From positions 1 through 16,477 of the forward strand of contig CACYEG010000059.1 in NCBI GenBank assembly GCA_902773365.1: 16,477 nucleotides of DNA. Direction: 5' to 3'. A program made the position numbers and the translations under genes. How positions within the stretch are numbered: the first letter of the stretch is position 1; every line of letters begins with the position of its first letter. This document shows, one piece after another, positions 7,063 to 13,758 of this stretch. The notes beneath the pieces are model-generated. The model was given only the letters and a program-made list of their open reading frames with translations, made no database searches and was not told the origin of the DNA. The stretch comes from an uncultured Erysipelotrichaceae bacterium. GTDB taxonomy: Bacteria; Bacillota_I; Bacilli_A; RF39; UBA660.

Positions 7063-7091
7063 TTGAAATATATATACACTTATGATAAAAT
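7063..7091 (+). promoter_or_regulatory. Promoter for the acidic-tail membrane protein
   Basis: TTGAAA (7063-7068), a 17-bp spacer and TAAAAT (7086-7091), preceded by TGA (7083-7085) as an extended -10. It starts right after the queH stop. Confidence 0.75.
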
Positions 7092-7127
7092 TTATCTGTA
7101 ATAAGAATAAGATAGGGTGAGATTTAT

Positions 7128-7832
7128 ATGGGAGAAACCATTAATATATTAATTAAGTTTATTTCGGAAGATCCAATTATGTTAGGATTATGCTTTGCAA
7201 TTATTGTCTTGATAATAATCTTTATATTAGTTCTGATTTTTGGTGGTAGAAAAGAAAAAAAGATAGAGGTGGACGCGATATCTACTGAAGATAATACTCA
7301 AACTCTACTTAAAACGACAATTGATGATGAACCTTTGCGAAGCACACAAGAATATTCTTTCAATATGAATTCGGAATTGAATTCTAATGTAAGTGACACT
7401 CAAAGTTTGGAAAATATACAAATACTCGGTGAAACATCTAGTGAAGAAATCGCGCCAATAACAGTTGATGAGGCGATGGAATTGAAAAACAAACGAAAAA
7501 TGGAAGCATTTAAGAATACCATAGAAATGCCAGTATTAACTGATATTGAGCCAGAACAAGAAATAAAATATGAAACTAACACCACAGTAGATAGCACATT
7601 TAGTGACGAAAATAAAGAATCAGCGGAAAAGAAAAATCAACCCCTTAGTCCTATATATACATCGTCAGAGAATAAGCCAGAAATAGAACCATCAGTGAGA
7701 AGCGATGAAACTACAAATGCTGATTCTGAAGATATTGATATCGATTTACCAAAACTAAAAAGCGAACCGAGGTCTTCGATATTTGATACCCTTTCTGGTG
7801 AAAAATTTAACATTAACAATAATCACAAATAG
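7128..7832 (+). CDS. Single-pass membrane protein with an acidic disordered cytoplasmic tail
   Basis: The family is not recognised. The 234 residues begin with a short amphipathic stretch, then one strong hydrophobic helix (about 18-39), then GGRKEKK, whose positive charge places the rest in the cytoplasm. The remaining ~190 residues are rich in Glu, Asp, Ser, Thr and Asn with few hydrophobics, suggesting disorder. Two stretches look less random: VDEAMELKNKRKMEAFKNT near the middle, probably helical, and LPKLKSEPRSSIFDTLSG near the C-terminus. The general plan (N-terminal anchor plus long acidic linker) recalls division or envelope tether proteins, but nothing specific supports that. AGGGTGAG lies 6 nt upstream of the ATG. 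The gene has its own promoter and terminator, so it is expressed alone. Confidence 0.75.
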   Translation: MGETINILIKFISEDPIMLGLCFAIIVLIIIFILVLIFGGRKEKKIEVDAISTEDNTQTLLKTTIDDEPLRSTQEYSFNMNSELNSNVSDTQSLENIQILGETSSEEIAPITVDEAMELKNKRKMEAFKNTIEMPVLTDIEPEQEIKYETNTTVDSTFSDENKESAEKKNQPLSPIYTSSENKPEIEPSVRSDETTNADSEDIDIDLPKLKSEPRSSIFDTLSGEKFNINNNHK

Positions 7833-7843
7833 TGATTTTTTTA
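7821..7843 (+). terminator. Terminator of the acidic-tail protein gene
   Basis: A 6-bp stem, AATCAC (7821-7826) with GTGATT (7832-7837), is followed by a T-run. The gene's TAG stop spans the loop and the base of the right arm. Confidence 0.8.
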
Positions 7844-7880
7844 TTTATATAAAAAAATGTTGGTAATGCCGAATTAAGAG

Positions 7881-7889
7881 TGTTATACT
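7881..7889 (+). promoter_or_regulatory. Extended -10 promoter of the nifS-thiI operon
   Basis: TGT followed by TATACT (7884-7889) is an extended -10. A weak -35, TTGGTA (7860-7865), lies 18 bp upstream. The start codon is 22 nt downstream, with AGGAG between. Confidence 0.6.
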
Positions 7890-7911
7890 ATAAGGGTAGG
7901 AGAAAGTTAAT

Positions 7912-9045
7912 ATGATATATTTAGATTATTCAGCAACAACCCCTGTCAGTAAAGAGGTTTTAGATAGTTACATAAAGGTTACAAAGGAATATATTGGAAA
8001 TCCAAATTCTTTGCACTCTTTAGGAGAGAAATCTAAAGAACTTTTAGACAGTGCTACAAAGCAGATTTGTGAACTTTTAGATATTAAAGAATCTGAATTA
8101 ATATATACAAGCGGTTCGACAGAATCTAATAATACTGCTATTATAGGATACGCATTAAAAAATCAAAAAAAGGGAAAAAACATAGTAGTTTCCAAGTTAG
8201 AACATCCATCTATTTATGGAATATGCGATTATTTATCGACACTTGGATTTACAATAACCTATGTTAACAATACTGAGGATGGCGTTATAGATTTTGACGA
8301 TTTGCGTTCTAAAATTAAAAAAGATACAATACTTGCATGTATAGTGGGTGTTAATAGCGAAATGGGAATAAGGCAACCACTTAAAACACTACGTCAAATC
8401 ATTAAAAAGGAAAACGAAAACACTGTTCTTTTTTCAGATTTGACACAAGCTATCGGTAAAATAAACGTAAATTTACACGATGTCGACCTAGCAAGTGTAT
8501 CTAGTCACAAGATATATGGGCCAAAGGGAATAGGATTATTATACAAAAGTGACAAAGTTAATATTGAACCTCTTATCAAAGGAGGAGAAGGTGAACTAAG
8601 AGGTGGAACTCCATGCTTGCCTTTAATAGTTGCCTTCTCCAAAGCCTTAAGAATAGCAGTAACAAGTGTATCTAAAAATGAAAGCGTTGTAAAACTTTTG
8701 AACGATAAATTGCGTTCTATCATTGCAAAATATCCAGAAATAAAAATAAATCGAACTACTTACTCAATACCGCATATATTAAATATAAGTTTAATGAATA
8801 TCAAACCAGAAACATTTATTCATGCATTGGAAAAACGTGATATATATGTTGGAAGTAATACTGCTTGTTCTCATGGTAAAACTAGTAAAACTGTTTTGGC
8901 AGTATATGGTGATGAAAAAAGAGCAAGTACTACTATTCGTATAAGTCTTTCACACTTAACAAGTTTTGATGATATCAATAAGTTTTTATATTCTTTCGAC
9001 ATAGTATATAATAAGTTAAATGAATTAGGTGCTATTCATGAATAA
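7912..9045 (+). CDS. Cysteine desulfurase (NifS/IscS family), partner of ThiI
   Basis: This PLP enzyme takes sulfur from cysteine and holds it as a persulfide for transfer. The 377 residues show the N-terminal YLDYSATTP, GNPNSLHSLG, TSGSTESNN, His98 (EHPS, stacking on PLP), SSHKIYGPKG with Lys200 for the Schiff base, and RGGTP. The mobile-loop cysteine is Cys319 (NTACSHGKTSKTVL); the loop is short as in group I enzymes, though its sequence differs from the common SACTSG form. Overlap with thiI points to the NifZ-like role described in Bacillus subtilis: feeding ThiI for 4-thiouridine in tRNA (and possibly thiamin) rather than general Fe-S assembly. The start ATG has AGGAG upstream. Confidence 0.92.
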   Translation: MIYLDYSATTPVSKEVLDSYIKVTKEYIGNPNSLHSLGEKSKELLDSATKQICELLDIKESELIYTSGSTESNNTAIIGYALKNQKKGKNIVVSKLEHPSIYGICDYLSTLGFTITYVNNTEDGVIDFDDLRSKIKKDTILACIVGVNSEMGIRQPLKTLRQIIKKENENTVLFSDLTQAIGKINVNLHDVDLASVSSHKIYGPKGIGLLYKSDKVNIEPLIKGGEGELRGGTPCLPLIVAFSKALRIAVTSVSKNESVVKLLNDKLRSIIAKYPEIKINRTTYSIPHILNISLMNIKPETFIHALEKRDIYVGSNTACSHGKTSKTVLAVYGDEKRASTTIRISLSHLTSFDDINKFLYSFDIVYNKLNELGAIHE

Positions 9046-10219
9046 ATTAATAATTATCAAGTATGGAGAACTAACTACCAAAAAGGGTAATATCAAGTTT
9101 TTCATCAAAACTCTTAAGAAGAATATCGATAACGCTCTAGAGTCATTGAATTATAGAATTGAGTACGATAATGGTCGCATGTATATATTTGCACCTGACT
9201 TAGAATTAGTTGAAAAAAGATTAAATTACATATTTGGTATACATGAAATCATAACAGGATACGAGTTTGGTACTATCGAGTTTGACACAATAAAAGAAAA
9301 CTTAAAATCTTTAGTTTTAGATAGTAAAATTGAGTCATTTAAAGTTGTTACGAAAAGAAGCTATAAAAATTATCCCTTTACTAGTATGGAAATAAGTAGT
9401 GCTTTGGGTGGTGTAGTATTAAAAAACTGTCCAGGTTCTACAGTTGATGTTCATAATCCTAAAACTACAATAAATATAGAAATAAGATCTAATAAATCGT
9501 ATATATATTTTGAGTCAAAAAAAGGACTACACGGGTATCCAGTAGGAGTTGCTGGTAAAGGATTACTTATGTTATCAGGTGGCATTGACTCCCCAGTTGC
9601 AGGTTATCTTTCTATGAAAAGAGGAATCAGGCTGGAAGCAGTGTACTTTGAAAGTCCTCCACATACAAGTGATCAAGCAAAAAAGAAAGTTGAATCTTTA
9701 GCTAGAATTTTATCCAATTATTCTGGATATATAAAATTACATATAGTGCATTTTACTGATATACAAGAAGGTATACTTAAAAATGTACCTCATGAATATT
9801 TGATAACAATAATGAGAAGAATGATGTATAGAATTTCTGAAAGAATTGCCTTAAAGAACAATTGTAAAATTCTCATAAATGGCGAATCAATTGGACAGGT
9901 AGCTAGTCAAACACTAGACTCGATGAATGTAATTAACAGTGTTGTAAATATACCTGTTATAAGACCGGTCGCATGTTTTGACAAATTAGAGATTATAGAT
10001 ATATCTAAAAAGATCGAGGCATACGAAACAAGTATTCTTCCCTATGAAGATTGTTGCACAATATTTGTTCCAGATCATCCAGTAATTAATCCTAAAAAAG
10101 ATCTTTGTGACGAATATGAAAATTCATGGGATTGGAAAACACTTGTAGATAATGCAGTAAAAACAGAACAAGTTATTAAAATAACGTCTAAAGATAATAA
10201 ATTCTCATCTCTTTTATAA
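9038..10219 (+). CDS. thiI: ThiI, tRNA 4-thiouridine synthetase
   Basis: ThiI adenylates U8 of tRNA and inserts sulfur taken from the cysteine desulfurase. The 393 residues show KYGELTTKKGN (an N-terminal ferredoxin-like domain), a THUMP domain (about 60-165) and the PP-loop MLSGGIDSPVAGYLSMKRG (ATP site, SGGIDSP at 180-186). NGESIGQVASQT and CTIFVPDHP follow. It ends after the adenylation domain, so the rhodanese domain of the enterobacterial enzyme is absent, as is normal in Firmicutes, where a cysteine within the adenylation domain or the desulfurase itself supplies the sulfur. I chose ATG at 9038 (AGGTG 6 nt upstream) over the in-frame GTG at 9029. It overlaps the desulfurase gene by 8 nt, implying translational coupling. 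Confidence 0.95.
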   Translation: MNKLIIIKYGELTTKKGNIKFFIKTLKKNIDNALESLNYRIEYDNGRMYIFAPDLELVEKRLNYIFGIHEIITGYEFGTIEFDTIKENLKSLVLDSKIESFKVVTKRSYKNYPFTSMEISSALGGVVLKNCPGSTVDVHNPKTTINIEIRSNKSYIYFESKKGLHGYPVGVAGKGLLMLSGGIDSPVAGYLSMKRGIRLEAVYFESPPHTSDQAKKKVESLARILSNYSGYIKLHIVHFTDIQEGILKNVPHEYLITIMRRMMYRISERIALKNNCKILINGESIGQVASQTLDSMNVINSVVNIPVIRPVACFDKLEIIDISKKIEAYETSILPYEDCCTIFVPDHPVINPKKDLCDEYENSWDWKTLVDNAVKTEQVIKITSKDNKFSSLL

Positions 10220-10228
10220 AATTCGACA

Positions 10229-10263
10229 AAAAATATCATGCTGTTAAAGTATGATATTTTTGG
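10229..10263 (+). terminator. Terminator of the nifS-thiI operon
   Basis: A perfect 11-bp stem, AAAAATATCAT (10229-10239) with ATGATATTTTT (10251-10261), has an 11-nt loop, and its own right arm supplies the T-run. The right-hand side also contains TATGAT (10250-10255), which may serve as the next gene's -10. Confidence 0.8.
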
Positions 10264-10271
10264 TGAAAAAT

Positions 10272-10676
10272 GTGAGAACTTTTTATATTTTTAAAATAAA
10301 CAACGATTTTAAAACTATTACTAAGGATAAACCATATAATTTATATTTGGCATTAGATAATATACATAGTATGAACAATAAAGAAGTAGGGCTAGCTTAT
10401 AGATTATTTAACGAGATATGCGAACCACAGGATAAATTAAAAATCAATTTGTCACTATTTAACCAACTAAAAGAGAGTGATAATTACACTAAATTTCAAA
10501 ATCGACATTTAATCAATGACTATTATACTTCTGAAAGTTCCAAACTAATAGTTAATAAAACATACTTAAAAGTTAAAAGTACTTTAAATAATCCGAGTTT
10601 TTTTGAGTTATTAAAGTCTTTTCCAAATTTGTTTGTCATAGACTTCTATTCAAAAGATTATTTCTGGTTGTCATAA
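10272..10676 (+). CDS. SirA-like protein (candidate DnaA/replication regulator)
   Basis: The 134-residue soluble protein resembles Bacillus subtilis SirA (YneE) in length and in its two ends. The start (RTFYIFKINNDF, compared with SirA's HYYTYLIKEEF) and the end (FVIDFYSKDYFWL, compared with AFDFNSKRYGWL) line up by eye, with a KINL-type segment between. SirA binds the N-terminal domain of DnaA and restrains replication initiation on entry to sporulation. The next gene is yneF, as in B. subtilis, which strengthens the assignment considerably. Function in this possibly non-sporulating organism is uncertain. I prefer GTG at 10272, with GGTGA at 10262-10266; the ATG at 10251 lies inside the terminator stem. 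The middle is too divergent for residue-level claims. Confidence 0.6.
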   Translation: MRTFYIFKINNDFKTITKDKPYNLYLALDNIHSMNNKEVGLAYRLFNEICEPQDKLKINLSLFNQLKESDNYTKFQNRHLINDYYTSESSKLIVNKTYLKVKSTLNNPSFFELLKSFPNLFVIDFYSKDYFWLS

Positions 10677-10696
10677 TATGTTAATTTTAGTATAAT
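10668..10696 (+). promoter_or_regulatory. Promoter of yneF
   Basis: TTGTCA (10668-10673), exactly 17 bp, then TATAAT (10691-10696). The -35 lies in the last codons of the SirA-like gene, so yneF can be expressed independently. Confidence 0.8.
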
Positions 10697-10715
10697 TACC
10701 TTAGGAGATGAATTT

Positions 10716-10928
10716 ATGTTACACGATATTTTATTAATCGTAGTAGGGTTAATCATTGGTTTAGTTGCTGGTTTTTTTCTAGCAAGATTATACATGAAAA
10801 AGTTTATGGAAAAGAATCCTCCTATTAATGAGAAAATGATAGAAACGCTAATGAGCGGAATGGGAAGAAAGCCTAGCCAAAAACAAGTTAAACAAATGAT
10901 GAATCAAATGAACAGACTAAATAAATAG
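10716..10928 (+). CDS. yneF: YneF family (UPF0154) small membrane protein
   Basis: The 70 residues match the YneF family throughout. There is an N-terminal membrane helix (about 3-25) ending GFFLARLYMKKFMEKNPPIN, where 'ARxYM...KNPPIN' is the family hallmark. Next come EKMIETLMSGMGRKPSQKQVKQMM and a methionine-rich amphipathic C-terminus. The function is unknown in any organism, as far as I know. AGGAGATG lies upstream of the ATG. It is followed at once by a terminator that includes its stop codon. Confidence 0.93.
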   Translation: MLHDILLIVVGLIIGLVAGFFLARLYMKKFMEKNPPINEKMIETLMSGMGRKPSQKQVKQMMNQMNRLNK

Positions 10929-10942
10929 TCTGTTTTATTTTA
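10911..10942 (+). terminator. Terminator of yneF
   Basis: A perfect 9-bp stem, AACAGACTA (10911-10919) with TAGTCTGTT (10926-10934), has the loop AATAAA and is followed by TTATTTTA. The yneF stop codon TAG begins the right arm. The tail of the hairpin abuts the stop codon of the convergent deoD gene. Confidence 0.85.
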
Positions 10943-11645
10943 TCAAAGCTTCCAAAGCAAGATTTATCATTTCGTTAAGCGAAGTTTCTCTTTCTTCACT
11001 TGTCAAATTTACTCCTGGTTCATATTTGCTATCTACTATTGTAAGTAAGCTTGCTACGTCTATATTTTCCATTTTACCAATTAAATAAAGAGCAAATGAT
11101 TCCATTTCTCCGGCGAGTGGATTAGTGAAACCCAATCTATTTAAAACATGATCAATACCAGTATAAACGTCAAACACATCGCTTGTAAGTATTGGCCCAA
11201 AGTGAACTCTTTCATTATTAATTGAAGACTTAATATCTTCTATTAGTTTAGTGCTAGCAGATTCTGTATCTTTGTCTATCTTATAGTGAGAAAATGCAAA
11301 AGTACTTAATGTTTTTGCCTCTGTTGCAACGACAATATCTCTTATCTTAACATTTTGATTAAGTGATCCGGCACTACCTATTCTAATAATTTTTTTGACA
11401 TCGTAAAAATGTATTAATTCATATGCATAAATGCTCATACTAGGCATACCCATACCTGAGCCAATTACAGTGACTCTTTTTCCTTTATAAGTTCCTGTAT
11501 ATCCAAGCATGTTTCTTACCGTATTAATAAGTTTTGCATCGCTTAAAAAGTTTTCTGCAATATATTTAGCCCTAAGAGGGTCACCCGGCATTAAAACTAT
11601 TGGGCTTATATTTTCTTTATCAGTTACTATATGTACTGGTTTCAT
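10935..11645 (-). CDS. deoD: Purine-nucleoside phosphorylase, DeoD type
   Basis: This hexameric enzyme splits purine (deoxy)nucleosides with phosphate. The 236 residues align well with E. coli DeoD: His5, MPGDPLRAKYIAENFL (19-34, phosphate site), Arg44, GYTGTYKG, SGMGMPS (63-69) and RIGSAGS (88-94). GEMES (179-183, ribose contacts) is also present. The catalytic Asp205 and Arg219 in VDSKYEPGVNLTSEER correspond to E. coli Asp204 and Arg217. The segment between them is one residue longer than in E. coli and lacks its HIRTHE sequence, so base preference may differ. AGGATGTGAT precedes the ATG. It complements Pdp, encoded at 3361. It follows the MurT-GatD transcript but is separated from it by a terminator. 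Confidence 0.94.
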   Translation of the reverse strand: MKPVHIVTDKENISPIVLMPGDPLRAKYIAENFLSDAKLINTVRNMLGYTGTYKGKRVTVIGSGMGMPSMSIYAYELIHFYDVKKIIRIGSAGSLNQNVKIRDIVVATEAKTLSTFAFSHYKIDKDTESASTKLIEDIKSSINNERVHFGPILTSDVFDVYTGIDHVLNRLGFTNPLAGEMESFALYLIGKMENIDVASLLTIVDSKYEPGVNLTSEERETSLNEMINLALEALIK

Positions 11646-11664
11646 ATTATCACATCCTATTAAA

Positions 11665-11673
11665 ATTATAACA
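11665..11673 (-). promoter_or_regulatory. Extended -10 promoter of deoD
   Basis: On the minus strand TGT is followed by TATAAT (11670-11665), a perfect extended -10. It starts at the end of the U-tract of the gatD terminator. The -35 position (TAGAAT) is poor. The deoD leader would be about 12-15 nt. Confidence 0.6.
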
Positions 11674-11698
11674 AAAAAGACTAGAGTATTCTAGTCTA
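11673..11698 (-). terminator. Terminator of the murT-gatD operon
   Basis: A perfect 8-bp stem, AGACTAGA (11678-11685) with TCTAGTCT (11690-11697), has a 4-nt loop. On the minus strand a T-run follows (complement of A 11673-11678). The gatD stop codon overlaps the base of the stem. Confidence 0.85.
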
Positions 11699-12400
11699 AA
11701 TATCGGTGTTAAACATTTTTAAATATTCGTGATAGGCTTTATATTCTATCGATGAGTCATCTTCTTTATATTTTAGTTTTTTACTTTCAAATAATATTTT
11801 AAGAAGCATATCTGTAAAATAGGGATTACGTATCAAGACAGGCCCAACAAAATCCATGCCATAAAAATTATTATACTTTATGTTATTTGGAAAACCAAAC
11901 ATTCTGTATTTATTATGTAATATATTGCAACTGCAATTTTTGAATCCTAAAATATCTCGACCTTTTCCTTCTAACAAATCATCAAATTTATATCTTATTT
12001 CACTTACAAGTCTCTTTTCTTGCTCTACAGCTTGGTAATCGAATACTTCTAAACAAGGAATTACTTCTCCGTTTTTAAGTTTTATCTTTTTACCGAATAA
12101 ATCCATAGTATTACCTGTTGCTAAGAACATTTTTCCATCTTCGATAGCAGCTTTGATATCATTTTTATATTTCATTAAATCATCCAACACAAGTTTTTGA
12201 TTATTCTCACTCCCAGCACCAATATAGTAGAAGTCATAGGCCTTAAAGTCGATATCATCGCCAATCGTTAAAAAGTGTATCTCAGGTTCAATTCCTTGAC
12301 GTTCTATGAAGATTTTAAGAGCTTTTATATTACCAGTTTCACCATAGAGATTCATTAGGTCGTAATAAAGATGCGCTATTTTAATTGTCTTTATTTTCAT
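11696..12400 (-). CDS. GatD-like glutamine amidotransferase homologue lacking catalytic residues
   Basis: In the known pathway GatD hydrolyses glutamine and channels ammonia to MurT, which amidates the D-glutamate of lipid II. The 234 residues keep the GatD frame: NLYGETGNIKAL (17-28; S. aureus NLYSDIGNIIAL), YYIGAGSE (58-65, oxyanion loop), AIEDGK, FGKK, and ILGFKN. However, the nucleophile elbow, normally ICGGYQ, reads ATGNTMD (94-100) with no cysteine. The HGP of the catalytic histidine reads VGP (185-187). By eye both members of the Cys-His pair are gone, so glutaminase activity is unlikely. A conserved arginine (Arg130, KRLVSEI) remains. It overlaps murT by 20 nt and has a strong AAGGAGGT site, so it is clearly expressed with it. 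I am confident of the family, less so of the function. Confidence 0.85.
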   Translation of the reverse strand: MKIKTIKIAHLYYDLMNLYGETGNIKALKIFIERQGIEPEIHFLTIGDDIDFKAYDFYYIGAGSENNQKLVLDDLMKYKNDIKAAIEDGKMFLATGNTMDLFGKKIKLKNGEVIPCLEVFDYQAVEQEKRLVSEIRYKFDDLLEGKGRDILGFKNCSCNILHNKYRMFGFPNNIKYNNFYGMDFVGPVLIRNPYFTDMLLKILFESKKLKYKEDDSSIEYKAYHEYLKMFNTDI

Positions 12401-13742
12401 CTTGTACCTCCTTAAGAAGCTTTTTTAGAACTGCTGTCATGTCAAAGCATACCATCGTATAGATGTTTCCTTGACTATCTTTTTTTACCATATTCCAAAC
12501 ATCACTTAAATTATCGACTAGTACAAGCTTATCTGAAGGGATGTTCGCGTAGAATAGGCGAGTCGCAACATCATATTTAAATCTACCTATTAAGAAAATT
12601 TTGTCTATGTTCTCATCATTAAGAAGTTCAAAATTTACATCCCACAACCACGATAAATCATTGAATTTATAACGTCTACTGACGTTTTCAAATCCCATGA
12701 TTACAGTTTTTTTACCCATTTGATTTTTAATATAATTTAAGGACTGTAAATAACTTAAAGAGTTTTCATTTTTTGATTCGAGCATTTCGATAGTTCTTCC
12801 ATCTAAGGTATACTCTTTCATCCTTTTAGAAACAGGAGTATCTATATTAATCGCTCTATCTATTGCATCTTTTTTAACACCTGCTTCCATAGCAATTACA
12901 TATGCTGCTAGAGTATAGTAAGCTGCAAAGAAAACATTCTTATTTAACTTATATTTTTCTTTATTTATTTTAAAAGTACCATTATTCAAATCTAAATCAG
13001 TTGCTTCGTACTTTGGTTTTCCTCTTTCAAAATCACATTTAGGGCAGCTATATATGCCCAAGTGTCCATAGTGATAGATAGTATATTTTAATTTTGCATG
13101 ACACTTTGGACAGTAAGCTGCATCTACTGCATAACTTGGAGTATCAGTAAATGAATATTTATTTTTCGATATACCGTAACATATTATTTGACCTTTGTGT
13201 AGGAATTTTACTCTATTTAAAATTGGATCATCGGCATTTATTATTAGAGTTACTTTATCATCTATACTCGACATAATTTTTTCAAAAATAACTTCAGGAT
13301 GAATATTTCTTGCAGGTTGATCCCTTGTCACATTAGTTATGAGTAAATGAGTAAGAGTTCCGCTTTTAAATAATCCATCTATGTATCTTTCATCCATCTC
13401 CAATAGCACAACATCTGCTTTAACTTTTTTGGTGAACATATTGGTATTATTAAGTATTAGCGTAGTAAGTCCATTTCGTACGTTACTACCGCTATTGTTC
13501 CAAACAACTTTTAGTCCAGCTTCTTTAAATATATGAGCAGCCATGTTTACTGTTGAACCTTTACCACTTGAACCTGTTACTCCGATAACATATTTTGGGT
13601 ACTTCAATTTATATAAAACCCGACTATTGAAGTGGTTTATAACCCTTCCTGGAAATACTGTCCCTTGTTTTCCAATAAGTTTGCCAAATATATGGCAAGC
13701 TATAGTCAAAGTTTTACAAAGAAATATATAAATTGTCGTCAT
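12381..13742 (-). CDS. murT: MurT-like Mur ligase (lipid II isoglutaminyl synthase subunit homologue)
   Basis: MurT uses ATP to activate the stem-peptide D-glutamate of lipid II for amidation. The 453 residues contain a Mur-ligase P-loop (GVTGSSGKGST, 54-64), EMDERY, TNVTRDQPAR and NADDP. The MurT-specific four-cysteine zinc ribbon inserted in the middle domain has Cys211, 214, 233 and 236. A C-terminal domain (DUF1727) carries DLSWLWD (362-368), matching the S. aureus DTSWIYD aspartate motif. Differences from S. aureus are notable: SSGKGST for TNGKTTT, AAYYTLAA for NAYNALAA, and no KNPAG. I chose ATG at 13742, with GGTGAT upstream, over the in-frame TTG at 13754. GatD follows in the same transcript. 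A canonical role depends on the partner, which looks inactive. Confidence 0.88.
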   Translation of the reverse strand: MTTIYIFLCKTLTIACHIFGKLIGKQGTVFPGRVINHFNSRVLYKLKYPKYVIGVTGSSGKGSTVNMAAHIFKEAGLKVVWNNSGSNVRNGLTTLILNNTNMFTKKVKADVVLLEMDERYIDGLFKSGTLTHLLITNVTRDQPARNIHPEVIFEKIMSSIDDKVTLIINADDPILNRVKFLHKGQIICYGISKNKYSFTDTPSYAVDAAYCPKCHAKLKYTIYHYGHLGIYSCPKCDFERGKPKYEATDLDLNNGTFKINKEKYKLNKNVFFAAYYTLAAYVIAMEAGVKKDAIDRAINIDTPVSKRMKEYTLDGRTIEMLESKNENSLSYLQSLNYIKNQMGKKTVIMGFENVSRRYKFNDLSWLWDVNFELLNDENIDKIFLIGRFKYDVATRLFYANIPSDKLVLVDNLSDVWNMVKKDSQGNIYTMVCFDMTAVLKKLLKEVQDENKDN

Positions 13743-13758
13743 TTTCATCACCAATTTA

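Noticed and set aside
7059..7127. Possible leader RNA or riboswitch before the 7128 gene
   Set aside because: The gap is under 70 nt, is explained by an extended -10 promoter, and shows no stable paired structure.
10251..10271. ATG at 10251 as start of the SirA-like gene
   Set aside because: It lies inside the terminator stem of thiI and has no ribosome binding site; GTG at 10272 has GGTGA at a normal distance.
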